Shown: one piece after another, positions 44,561 through 56,115 of the stretch
Position numbering within the stretch: position 1 is the first letter of the stretch
Layout: the number at the start of each line of letters is the position of its first letter
Source: Ehretia macrophylla
Taxonomy: Eukaryota > Streptophyta > Magnoliopsida > Boraginales > Ehretiaceae
Assembly (NCBI GenBank): GCA_037974665.1
Contig: CM075766.1
Location: forward strand, 51,220,569 to 51,284,568
Direction: 5' to 3'
DNA: 64,000 nucleotides
Translations under genes and position numbers: made by a program
Notes under the pieces: generated by a model
Told to the model about the DNA's origin: nothing
Database searches by the model: none
The model's input: only the letters and a program-made list of their open reading frames with translations

Positions 44561-47500
44561 CAATTGCAGCGGTGATATCAATGTAAAATATTGATGTATT
44601 AGGACAACTCTAATAAACTCTGTATTTTTTCTCCATAAATTGGTGACTATCTATTTTTATATACTTTCTATATCAGTTTGACACCAATAACACTCTCTAT
44701 TTTAATTTTACTCTAACAATATTCTCTATTTTAAATACTCTCTATTTATTTTCACTCCAATTACTCTTCGTATTTTATCTAAACTCATTATTCAATAATA
44801 TTTTGTTTATCTTTTATTTTTAATTATAAACAACTATGTTCTAACAAAATTGTAATATTTATATAATTTAAGTTGTTAAATATCATCATTATTATTATTC
44901 CGATACAAATTAAAAAATTCAGGCAAAAGATTATAATGATTTTTAAACTTATAATACAAATATTGTCTACGAATTAGAGTTATGAACTTGAAGCGCACAA
45001 CAATCGTATGTATTCACTTTATTCTTCTTTTGGATGCTGCCTCATCAATTAAATGAAGAAAAAAAAACACAAAAAGCAAACAAAACAAAAGAAGACAAAA
45101 AAAAAAAAAAAAAAACAATAGAATAGAAAAGCAAGTCTGCACGTTTGACCAAAACAAATGCAGTAGCGAGCTTAGTTTGCTCGCTGGAAGCAGCGAGCCA
45201 AAGTATATCACCTGGCGAGCTCGAAATTCTGGAGAAAAACAGACTGTTGGAGCAATTTTTTTTTTTTGAACTCTCTACTTTGATTAAAAAGAGCCAAAGC
45301 AAAGGGTTGTTGGACTCTTATATCAGATGTAGTGCAAATAATCTGTCTGAATCCTCTGTACATCAGTTCCTATGTCAGAAAATAATAAATAGATATAATA
45401 AATTATTTTTGAAAAATTTAAGCTTTTAGATAAACTAGTAAATTAAATTAAGATGATATTGAAGTACAGAATACCAAAACAATCATAGGTTCACGTCTCG
45501 TAGCCAACCATTTAAAAAAATGTGCAAAAGTTGATTCAAAATGCTATCACACCTCATATGAACGGCAGTTTAACCCTTTACATTAACATGATCTAAGGTC
45601 AATTCCAACAGTTTCTCTATTTTTTCTCTACATGTAGAGATTTTGAAGAATTTTTCTACATTTAGGGATTCCCTATTTCAGTTTTACTCCAACAGCTTCT
45701 CTACATTTACTCAATCTCTATTTTTAGGGAATATTTATTTCAGTTTCATTCCAACAACTTCTCTATTTTACAGATTCTCTATTTTTATTTTATTCCAAAA
45801 TCTTTTCTTATTTTAATTAAATATATTATTTTAATTAAAGCTTTATTATTAATTTTTTATTTATATTTGTTACTTTTTTATGATGATTTTTAATTTTAAT
45901 TAATAATTTTTATTGTTTTTTATTTTAAAACCTTTTCAACTTTTTATTTATATTTGTTTATTTTTTATGATGATATTCTGCTTCTAATTACTGATATTAT
46001 TTCAATACTCTTAGTAAAAAAAAAGATGTCTCTGTTAAAAATGAAAAAAAGATTCCATACAAGTTTGACCAAAAAAACAAAAAAAAATCCATACAAAATA
46101 ATATAGTGTTTACAAATATACTTCAAATAATATCTTCGTTTACATTTCCCATCTAAACAGGCCCCCACCCAAATTCACGACAACTTTGAGCAAAAAAAAA
46201 AAAATCTCACAGCAACAACCCTCCACCCCAATCCCTTACTGACGGCAAGACGCCCCACCCCAATCCCTCACTGACGGCAATAATGATAATAAAGCAGCAA
46301 TCATTTTTTTTTTTTTTTGCAAAAAACAAACTGAATTTTTTTCAAAAAAATTGTTACTTGTGGGTTTAATTTCTGATTTTTTGTTTTTTTTTTTTTCACA
46401 GCTTTGTGTGTATATTTGCACAAGTTGAAATTTTTTTGTTGAAATATGGTGTGAAATAAAGCACACCTGATCTGTGTTTATATACACAGATCAGATGTGC
46501 CTCTAATGATCATATTTCAGACTATTTGGAGACTTTTTTTTTTTTTTCAGCCAGAATTTTTTTTTTTCAAAGTTGTCAGATGTTTTGAGACTTTAGGGCA
46601 TAGATTCAGCATCTCCACATGTGGAGATGCTGAATCCAAGTTGTAGGGATTCTCTACAATGTAGAGAATCCTTAGGGAAACTGTTGGAGACAAAAGTCTC
46701 TAAAAACTCCTATACATGTAGAAATTTAAGAATTTTAATTAGGCAGTTGGAGACAACTTAAGAAAGAAACTGGCAAGTTTCCTTCGGGTTCTTATTCCAG
46801 TATGATTCCCATGCTTGGTTACCCCATACTTCTACCGAAAGAAGCACTTGCTTTTTTTGGAAACAAGATAAAAAAGGATCTGAAAAGGGGTGTAGAATAT
46901 AAAGAAGATGATGTGACAATAGAGGCAAAGGTATTTCAATTTTCCATCCAAAAGGACCACTAGTCAAAAATAGATACATGGTAGGCACTATCTCAGCATC
47001 TTGGTCGATTCATAATGGTTCAAGGTCTAAATCGTATTAGGATTTACGGGAAGATCCCACCAAAAGACTCTCATCTATATACTTCTATGGGACGTAAATT
47101 TGCGTGCAGTTACTGTCACGATTCCAATCGCTTTGATATCACATTATCACGACCGTGGAATGGTATCACAACAATTGGGGTTGTGACAGTTACCATGGCA
47201 TCTATTAAGCACATCTAGATTTGCAAACGTGGCGCCTTGTATCTCTTATGTCCTTTTAAGTGATGAGAACGAATAATAATAACAAAAACAACAACAACAA
47301 CAACGAGGGCTGAAACATAAAAGGATAGAAGAATGACAACAATCAATAATATTATTGATTTTCTTACTGAGCTTTGTTAACATGAATTCTTATCATATAA
47401 AAAAGAATTAAAACACTATCAATATACGTAAAAGTATTACAACAGTATTGCTGTAATAACAAGAAAAGAAAGGTTCTTATGCTCCATATTAATGGCAGGT

Positions 47501-47757
47501 GCATTACCAATTTGCCCCCACTCAACTTATTTAAAATTAAAAAAATGGGTACTTTTAAAATATTTTTAATCTAAAAAAATTAATTTAGCCTCCACAGAAA
47601 TAAATTATTTATATATGAGTATTAAACCATATATTTTTAGTTTTCACTGAATAAATATTGCAAATCCTCCCTTAATCCATATTGCATGGAGAGTTGATGT
47701 AATGGGAGTTTTCCCAAATGTTTATCAAGGAAAGAGGCAGTTCGCATGCAACCAAAT
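44561..47757. other. Intergenic region between the metacaspases, repeat-rich
   Basis: No convincing gene. 44630-44780 and 45600-45800 both hold repeated TCTCTATTTT/ACTCCAACA-type phrases. Poly-A or poly-T runs are frequent (45097-45115, 46303-46318). A 67-codon frame at 47015-47218 is unrecognised. Palindromes at 46461-46671 are listed separately. Confidence 0.6.
45597..46755. repeat. Possible non-autonomous DNA element with inverted ends and large palindromes
   Basis: The left side has TTCCAACAGTTTCTCT (45602) and the right side the complement-type AGGGAAACTGTTGGAGA (about 46673-46690), i.e. inverted ends. Inside are a hairpin at 46461-46500 (17-bp arms, one mismatch, 6-bp loop), a perfect 34-bp palindrome at 46603-46636 and a 12-bp-arm palindrome at 46647-46671. 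A 30-bp GC-rich unit (CCACCCCAATCCCT...ACTGACGGCAA) is tandemly doubled at about 46219-46280. Exact ends and target duplication are not clear. Confidence 0.4.
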
Positions 47758-47771
47758 TCACGTAGTGCTTG

Positions 47772-48036
47772 TCCCCAGGGATGCCTAACGGTAAGAGTGT
47801 GTCTCAAATGCGATATACTTTTGGATTTGATTCACTTCTCTGTTTTGGTTGAAAGTCTTGACTGAATTGGTGTACGTATTGAAGACGTTTCACTGCACCC
47901 GATATTTATCAATTGGTGATTGAGCTCTATCAGATTACCAATGGTCGGATTGAACTATAAGATAAGATACATTTATTATACTACTTGACTCGCCAACTGG
48001 GTTTCCCTTGACAACAAACAAACAAACAAACAAAAA
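47772..48036 (+). mobile_element. tRNA-derived SINE with 14-bp target-site duplication
   Basis: The 14-mer TCACGTAGTGCTTG occurs at 47758-47771 and 48037-48050. Between them lies a 265-bp element starting TCCCCAGGGATGCCTAACGG (A-box-like GATGCCTAACGGTAAGAG), with a B-box-like GGATTTGATTCAC at about 47824-47836, and ending in an A-rich tail (AACAAACAAACAAACAAAAA). Internal polymerase III boxes, the tail and the long perfect duplication together define a plant SINE. No open frame. Confidence 0.85.
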
Positions 48037-48329
48037 TCACGTAGTGCTTGAACAGCATGTATGCAAGCATAATTAATTGCTGGAATTTCACGCTAAGTAT
48101 ATATAATGTTTCTTTAATATCTATAAGTGCGATTAAATTCCATTAATCATTTATAGTAGCTTAAATTAAAATATTGACAAAGATCCAAAACGTAATTCAT
48201 GTGCTCTATAATAGCCGTGCATGGAACCCGCTCACTAAGTCTTGCATTCCATATGTTCAGAAATATATTTCTATTCTAAATTCAATTGAATTCACGATTT
48301 TAAATTTTATTTTAGGATTCAATTCCTGT

Positions 48330-48570
48330 TCTTTAAATATATATATATATATACGCTACTTGAAACCCTATATTTCTTAACTGCATATTTATTGCCACAC
48401 TAGACACTTAACTTCAAGAACGGATCCAAAATATCTTTTTAGTGGGCATTTTAGGATAGGATGTCATGTTCTTTAAATATAGACACTACTTCACTAATAA
48501 AACCCTATATTTCTTAAAGGCATATTTATTGCCACACTAGACACTTGACTATTTTTAGTGGGCATTATAA
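48330..48570 (+). repeat. Tandem duplication of about 135 bp upstream of metacaspase 2
   Basis: The run TTCTTTAAATATA ... AAACCCTATATTTCTTAA, GCATATTTATTGCCACACTA, GACACTT, then TTTTTAGTGGGCATT appears at about 48330-48455 and again at 48468-48570. The copies are close to identical in the second half. Confidence 0.75.
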
Positions 48571-49270
48571 TATATCATCAATGCTTATATAAATTTTTTT
48601 ATTTATTTTCTTTAGTGCGAGCTAATAATATTTTAAATTAAAAATATCTTTAAAATGCCATTATATTTTAAAAATTTCAGAATAAATGGAAGTTGCAACC
48701 CCTAATGTGCAGTCGCCCATACTTGACTTAGCTTTTCATATACAGGACCTTGATAATCAAATAATTAAGCTATGCTTAGTGTTTCCTATTAATTTTCTTG
48801 GTTCAGTGGCAATCTTGAGATCAACCACCCACAATTTTCATAAACTTAAGTCTAGAATCAAAGAATCGATTGAATAAATTAGTCGATCCACGTAGAAGAT
48901 AAGTGAATCTATATCACCAAAAGTAGGAAAAAAACAAAATTAAAAAGATATGAATCGGGTTCTCTATGCCCTCCCTTGGGCGGTGGAATAAAGCCATCAT
49001 GCCAATTTGCATGTTTATACACAATTTAGAGTTGGATTCAGAATTTTTATTTAGTAGATTAAAAAATACATAAATTATATTCATATACATGTAATTTTTA
49101 GTGGGAGCTATATTTAAATTTTTCAGTCTAAAAATACAGATATTTTCAATAAATACAATCACAACTTACTCTTTAATAACTCTACTTTCGGTGTCAATAA
49201 AACTACAGCCTCATTGGTCCGTGAATACATTCGTGTATACGGGCACCATCTATAGGCAAAGAGGAGAAAA

Positions 49271-49280
49271 ACTATATAAG
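49271..49280 (+). promoter_or_regulatory. TATA box of metacaspase 2
   Basis: ACTATATAAG lies about 108 bases before the chosen start codon (49388), which leaves room for a leader of about 80 bases. An in-frame ATG at 49283 lies too close to the TATA to be in the transcript, which supports the 49388 start. Confidence 0.6.
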
Positions 49281-49387
49281 TAATGCAGCACCGTATTCAC
49301 TTTTCATGTAGCTTAAATATAATCCCCTCTTACTCGACCACTCGACACCCCAAATTAAGAGATCAGACAAGTGAAAAACAACAAGAA

Positions 49388-51495
49388 ATGACGACAAGAT
49401 GCAAATGGTGCAAGACAAGGTTGGCGGTGCCGGACGATTCTCAAAGCATAACCTGTACGAGATGTGGAGTTGTCACACATCTCCCACCTAAAAACAATGG
49501 AATTTTCCCTCCTTTTCTGAATGGTGGTGGTGGTAATGCGCTGCCAAGAACCGCGAGTATGATCGGTGGTGCTGTTAATGGCCTGCCAAGAACCGCAAGT
49601 ATGATTGGTGGTGGTGTTGGGAATGCCATCAAGCATGGCGTGGCCAATTTCCAGCGAGCTCAAACCTTCATAAGAACCCAAATTGCACCACCCAATGCGT
49701 ACGGGCCGAAACGAGCAGTTCTTTGTGGGGTGACCTACAAGGGACACCCAAAGGCTCTAAAAGGTAGCATCAATGATGTCATGAGCATGAAAAATCTCTT
49801 GACTGACCCGTTGGGATTTCCCCATGCATCTATCTTGCTCCTCACAGGTACATCTCCGCTAAACTGAAATTCATTGTTTGTTCATACAATTCTCGCACAT
49901 TAATAAATTACGAGTTACAAAATTATAATATAAAATTTTAAACTACTCCACATGTAATATCAATTGATTTTAATATTTGAAATCTCGTGTCTATTAACAT
50001 GGTATCACGTGCATGAATGATCGCTTTAAGTTCATACATGTTACAAGGTGGATCAAATTCCATTTCCTCACCCACTATCAACCATGAAAATCTGCAGAAG
50101 ATGAGAGAGATCCATCTAGAATTCCAACAAAGATGAACATTCGAAGAGCTTTAGGTTGGCTTGTCCAAGGATGCCAAGCAGGAGACTCATTGGTGTTTCA
50201 CTATTCAGGACATGGTTCAAGAGTCAAAGACCAACATGGGGACGAAATCGATGGACATGATGAATGTTTGTGTCCTGTTGACTATGAAACTGAGGGAAAA
50301 ATATTAGATGATGAGATTAATATGACCATTGTCAGGCCTCTAATCAATGGAGTTACACTTCACGCAGTCATTGACACTTGCTTCAGTGGAACCTTTTTAG
50401 ATCTATCATATATGTGCAGGGTTAATAGGTAAGATTAATTCACGAGCATTTTTATATATCACTCTACACATTTTTACCCTTCTTTATAAAAACTGTTGGG
50501 TCCGGCTATTAATTAGTGATTGTGAGAGCGTGTTTGGTTCGGCTTTTATTATAGACACGAGAAATTTAATGTTTAATACATAAATTCTTACTTTACATAA
50601 AATATTATGCTTAAAAAATATACGCTTCGAGACCACTTTGAGTTGTAATTATTTATTTGAAAAATTCACTGAGCAGGGAAGGATACTATAAATGGGAAGA
50701 TCATCGGATGCCAGACTCAACAATATATAAGGGCACGAAAGGGGGATTAGCAGTTTGTATCAGCGCATGCGATGATCATCAGACCTCTGGAGATACTACG
50801 GTTAGTAGAATTTCCTGGCGCACATGGAAAATTCTTGTATTTAGCAAACGGCTCCTAAAATAAAAAATGAACCCCACATCTATTTGTGAGAGCAGCCGAA
50901 TGGCCGAAGGCTACAACATGCAACCAACTTCCCTAGTACATATATCACCAGCAATGATTTACCTCTGTATCTTGATGTTATTTGTGCAGGCTTTCACAGG
51001 TACTCCAAATGGTGCCCTGACATACAGCTTCGTCCAAACTTTACAAAAAGAACGCAAGTTGACATATGGACGGCTTCTTATTGCTATGCGTAACAAAATC
51101 TACCAAGCACAGATGGCAATAGGCCAAAGGGATCAATTTCAGGTATGCTTCTAAGAGATGGTTAACTAATTCTTTTTCATGAAGATTAACTTAATTCTTT
51201 AAAAGATCTCACTAGAGTACTGTATTGAACTCATTTTAGATCTTTCTCCATCTTTTTTACGGTGTTTACTACCTATATAAATACCTGCCTCTTAACATGT
51301 TCAAAACATTTCAAATAGTTCTTCCTCATCTACACTCAATTCGAGTCACCCCCACTTCAAGAAGATGTTATAGATTCAATTTATATTAGCTGATCATAAT
51401 TGGTAATTGGATTTTGCTAAATTTATGATTTGTAGGAACCTCAATTATCTACTTCTGAGATTTTTGATATACACTTGAAGACATGTACTATATAA
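49388..51495 (+). CDS. Type I metacaspase, copy 2 (LSD1-type zinc ribbon)
   Basis: Paralogue of the gene at 36176 with the same five-exon plan and phases: 49388-49847, 50098-50428, 50677-50800, 50990-51142, 51436-51495; 375 residues. The zinc ribbon at the start has Cys5, Cys8, Cys23, Cys26. A linker holds a doubled phrase LPRTASMIGG (residues about 55-80) absent from copy 1. The catalytic dyad is His192 (HYSGHGSR) and Cys248 (VIDTCFSGT), and the acidic substrate-pocket region HGDEIDGHDECLCPVDYE is kept. Start chosen at MTTRCKWCK because the family begins there. Intron 3 uses a GTTAGT donor. No damage is visible, so it is probably functional. Function as for copy 1. Confidence 0.93.
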
Positions 51496-52407
51496 GTGTG
51501 GCCAAGCCTAAATAGTTGTGTGGAATAAGGAGCAATATTGTCTCTGCTCAAATGAAGCTTTGTTCTTGAATAATCACTCTTGCAGTATCTTGTTTTTGAT
51601 TTTATATGTAATAACGTTTCAAACTCAGATGTTGTGCAATTTTTGTAGACATTATGTACTCTACAAGTCATATTTGTACCATGATTAAAGGCCATTATGG
51701 TACTAATTAATGGAAGCCTCCATATATATCTACTTTAATTTAATTTCTTTTGTTTTGTTTAGTGTTAAATCTTGATCGTGTCAAAGGATCTCATTCTCTC
51801 TTTTGAGAACAATGATACTTTTTACATGTGATTTACATGCATATAACATAAATTGTTTCTTCTTTTTCAAAATAAACGTCTTACTTTCTATTTTACTGTA
51901 TCTCAAGGATCATCGCCCTTAAACAAAACTTCACTTTTTTCAATATCATGGCCTATGTATAACATAAATAATCTTTTCCGAATCCACTTTTCATGAAATT
52001 AATATTTAAAAAGTACACCAAATTATTCTATGTTAGATCTCACTTCTCTTTAGATATTACAATTAACATATCTCAACCATAAAAATTGTATTGAATGAAG
52101 GTAATTTAAAAGAAAAAAGTACAACGAAGTATCTTTTTCGACGCAAATTGTCATGAGCAATCTCAAAAGTAAGTGACTACACTCAACTTCAATGCAAACT
52201 GAACATGTTAGAAAAGATGATAAGGACATACATTTATTTGAGCTTAGATTAAAAAAAAAAAAAAAAAAGACTAACTAATTTTCGAGGAAATGAAAGGGAT
52301 TTCTTTGTTTGGATATACAGCATCCTAAGCTTTAAACTCTACAAAAACAATCCCCAGATAAGCTATAAGCTAATAAGCTGCAGTTAGCGTAATACTCATA
52401 ACAGATA
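51496..52407. other. Spacer between convergent genes
   Basis: Holds the 3' untranslated regions of metacaspase 2 and of the minus-strand hydrolase. A poly-A run lies at 52249-52268. No gene seen. Confidence 0.6.
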
Positions 52408-54576
52408 TCACTTGGAATGTGAATCCACAAGAAATGCTTTCAAATGTTTGGTAAACTCCTTGGACTTCTCCAAGTTCACCGCGTGCCCTGCATCTTTTAT
52501 GACGACTAATCGAGCGCTCTCCCCAATATGCCTATCATATATCAATCCAGAATGATTATGAACTAATTACGGCGGCACCATAAAAGGTAAGTGTTATACA
52601 ATTACCTTTTCAATCTGTGCCCCAATTCCAACGGAAATATTTGGTCCTGCTCTCCCCATATTATTAACGTGGACTGTCGCAAAGTGAAAAAAAAAAAAAA
52701 ACGCATTTCAGTTAAACAATAAATACATTGAAACTGCAGCAAATTAATCCACAAAGTAATAGTATTGTGGCTGGTGATAATTGATATATCATGCGGAAAA
52801 CTCTTCAAAAAGTCTAGACTGACCGGTCAGTCAGCTTTTTATTCATATGAAATGGTCCCCATATGTGTGTGACTCTCTATGTTTTGTGAGTAAAAAGCTA
52901 ATTGACTGGTCAATTTAAACTTTTTGAAAAGTTTCTCCTATCATGCCCTGCCTTTCTAAAAACTGACTGAAACGTAATGTTTGGGGCCCACTAGTGTGCG
53001 TAAGAGTATTGGATTAGTCGAAGAGTTTCCCAAAACATTATCGTATCTCATTGGTGATTACGTTAGCAGGAATGCACGAAACAGCAAAAATACAAGAATT
53101 CCTTTTTGCCCCGTTAATGCATCAAGTGAAAGATAAATCATAATTACAAGTCTAATGATCACAATTAAAAAAATTGCAAGCATAGTTTTGTTATTTTGGG
53201 ATGGGTTGATTATATCGAACAATAATGATACATCACAAAGTATGGTATGGAATCAAAACTATATCATTTATGAACAAGGGCAGCTTGATGCTCAAAATTT
53301 CCATTAAGTGCTAGTCTAGGAAGAGTCGAATTCTCTTTAGAGTCTAATAAATGAAGTTAAGTTTCTACTTAACTATATCATTATTCTTGAAAGATGCAAA
53401 CCTGTTTAATCTTTGGAAGATCGGAAAGCCTTCGACCTACGAGTATTGATTGGATGAGTTCCCTCTTTTCTTCGAGATGATCTGTGCACATAACCTGCCA
53501 TGCCACAAAGCTATCAGAAAAACCTTGAATAAAGCTACTATCAATAAAGCATTTACACTTTTGTTTTTTCTCTTGAGCCCCTAGTTTTTGACAAATATTT
53601 TTTTCAGATAATTTTCAATACTTAGTTTACCGACCACTAGAATAAGGTGACATTCTACTGCCTCTCCTTGGCCCCATTGAGAACTAACTAATCCTAAGTC
53701 AAAGGATCGAGAAGCTCAACACCACTATTCTTGAAAATTTTGGAGTCAGGCATTCTTTTTGCATTAGAATCCACCATGTCATAGAAACCAAATTAATTAA
53801 ACTTAATTAAAATAGATTTCAAAAGACCATCCTTACGAGAGGTTGTTTCCACAATTCTAACCCATGACTCGTTACACTCAAAATAGGAATAAAAAAGAAC
53901 AAATTGAAACAGCAATTAGTCATGCATGTTCTACAAAGGAAGAGAAGCTTACATCAATGAAATCAGAGAGGAACCAAGAGGGCACTACTGTAACAGGCTT
54001 CACAAACGAAAAACGCATCAATTTCTTTAGCTTCTCTGGTGTTTGAGGCAACAAAATGCTGACAGCTTCTTCTATATCAGAAACCTGGAACAAACCTTCC
54101 TTCATATCCTTCTCCTCCAAGCAAACACCTGTGCAACACAACACCATCTTCTCTATCGCATCAGGAAATTGCACAGCCATGCCATATCCTACAAACCCAC
54201 CATAGCTTATTCCCACCAGGCTCGTTCTATAAACTCCATAGATTTCCATCAACTTCATCACGCATTGTGCCTGGAATTGCTCGCTTCTTTCAGGCCTCGT
54301 CGTGGATGATTTGCCGAAGAAGAGTAAATCAGGCACGTAGACGTTGAATTGGGGGATGAAATGGCGTAGGAGGTCCCCGTATTGCCACATTGCATTGGCT
54401 CCGAAGCCATGGATGAGGAGAAGATTGGGTTTGGATGGTTTGTGAAGTTTTGGTACCCAACAATGCATGATGGTTCCATCCCCAAAATCTGTTGTCACGG
54501 AACGGAGGCCAGCGTATGAGAAGAAATACCTATAATACAAATCCCGTGATGCAGTGAAGCTTAAACATCTTGCCAT
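52408..54576 (-). CDS. Alpha/beta hydrolase fold protein
   Basis: Exons 54576-53953, 53494-53402, 52673-52606 and 52531-52408; 302 residues, with phases and GT-AG sites agreeing. An oxyanion-loop motif LLLIHGFGANAMWQYG lies at residues about 53-67. The nucleophile elbow is LVGISYGGFVG (Ser124), the acid is in IIWGEQDQIFPLELGHRL (Asp249) and the histidine in VIKDAGHAVNLEKSKEF (His278), so the catalytic triad is complete. This is the family of small plant hydrolases annotated as epoxide-hydrolase- or lipase-like; the substrate is unknown. No clear targeting signal. The first exon carries about two thirds of the protein. Start at the first ATG of the frame. Confidence 0.9.
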
Positions 54577-56115
54577 TGTTATTAGATAACGATGATTGAA
54601 AATCTAGTGATCCTCCAAACTTTTTCATATATTTTCTTCTTGTTGTAGAACGATGTCTCAAATACGTATAGTTAATCCACCTAATAAAATACCGCTTAAT
54701 TTTGTTCAATTTGATTCGGTTTGTAGGAGTAATTATATAATCTATTTTACGGAGAAAAACTGATTGCCCTTTAGCGTATTTAATCGATATAAAGATAAAG
54801 CTGATGACCATAGGAATAGTATTCTATGTAATTTCTAATGGAGAAAATTAGGGTTTCTAAAAGACACAATGCTTATTCAGCTATAAAGGAGACGAATCAT
54901 TAGAGTCCCGAGATAAGTGGTCTCTATTTCTAAAAGTAAAGCTCCATCTTTCTTTACGGCCGGCCTCCCAGAAAAATAGGAAAAGTTATTCGTGTCAATT
55001 TATAACTCGTTGCATCACGAAAAGAGCAATAATAAGAGGATATTAACCGCAAACCATATTTTTTTATGTCAAAAAACTCACTCTTGCCTATTGTATATTA
55101 AATTTACCACAAAATTACAATGACGAGTCCCAAAATATATTTTAAATTAATCAAAATCTAAACAATATTTGTGATAAGAGATAATGGATTCAAATTTTAA
55201 GACTTCTAAACTCTATAGTCAGTGCCTAACCACTCTACCTTACACATGGGAGAATTTCTCCCGATTGTCATGGTGTGTCTAACCGTCTAAATTGCATTTT
55301 CGTGGCACTATCTATTTCCCTTCTCATACAATCTCTCCATTGTCTTTTCCTTCTTTTTTGTTTTTGTCAAACAATCTCTCCATTGTCATACACTCTAGCA
55401 TTGAGTTTTTCCTTCTTTTTTTTTTTCATAACAGAAAATTTTCACTAATAAAAAGGCCAAATGGCACTGACAATAAAAAGAGGTCTTCCTTTCTGTAGCC
55501 ACTAGAACAAGGGTCATACGAGTGATCTAATGTCCTACAAAATACGACTATGAGCCAGCATAATTGCTACGCAGGGCAACTCGTGTACAAAGCTCACGCT
55601 ACACGCAAGGTGCGAGGAATTATCAAACCACTTGTCTTATCGTATGCAACTTTACTTTGCATTTTTGCAAGAGACTGAGAAGTTAAAGGATTAGCTTCAA
55701 CTCTTTTTATCATTGGCTATGTAGTAGATTAAGAGGTACAGCTGTGAGATATACTCTAGTCACGAGTGGGAAAACAGTCGAAACCTTTCTTAGACTATAA
55801 ACACAAAAGAGGAAATTGTAGCTGGAACTGAAAATAAAGAAAATATTGATATCATTGACAAAATTGTATTAAGCATAACCAAATTATACACAGTTCTACC
55901 ACGAGATTCATTGCGAATATACACGTGAAATTCCCAACACGACAAATTATTTTCAGTATCCTAAAACCTGAGCTCCGCCCATCAATTTTATCTTTTCAAC
56001 TTCACATATTCTGCCTCAAAAAACGGTGTCAAGAAAACAGTTGCTTACCAGTTCTTTTCTCTCCCACCTTTTGAAGTATATCACAATTATGTGTATCAAT
56101 GTGAGAGCCAATGCA
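54577..56115. other. Promoter side of the hydrolase and 3' side of OM64
   Basis: AT-rich spacer, no gene. A tRNA-like fragment at about 55175-55262 is listed separately. Confidence 0.5.
55175..55262 (-). repeat. tRNA-like SINE fragment
   Basis: On the minus strand an A-box-like GTAGAGTGGTTAGGCAC is followed about 30 bases later by a B-box-like AATTTGAATCCATTA. The region upstream (GGGAGAAATTCTCCC, palindromic) would be its start. No closed acceptor stem and no clear tail, so a fragment or old copy. Confidence 0.4.

Noticed and set aside
47015..47218. 67-codon frame with MVQGLNRIRIYGKIPPKDSH
   Set aside because: No family resemblance, no promoter or splice context; probably chance.
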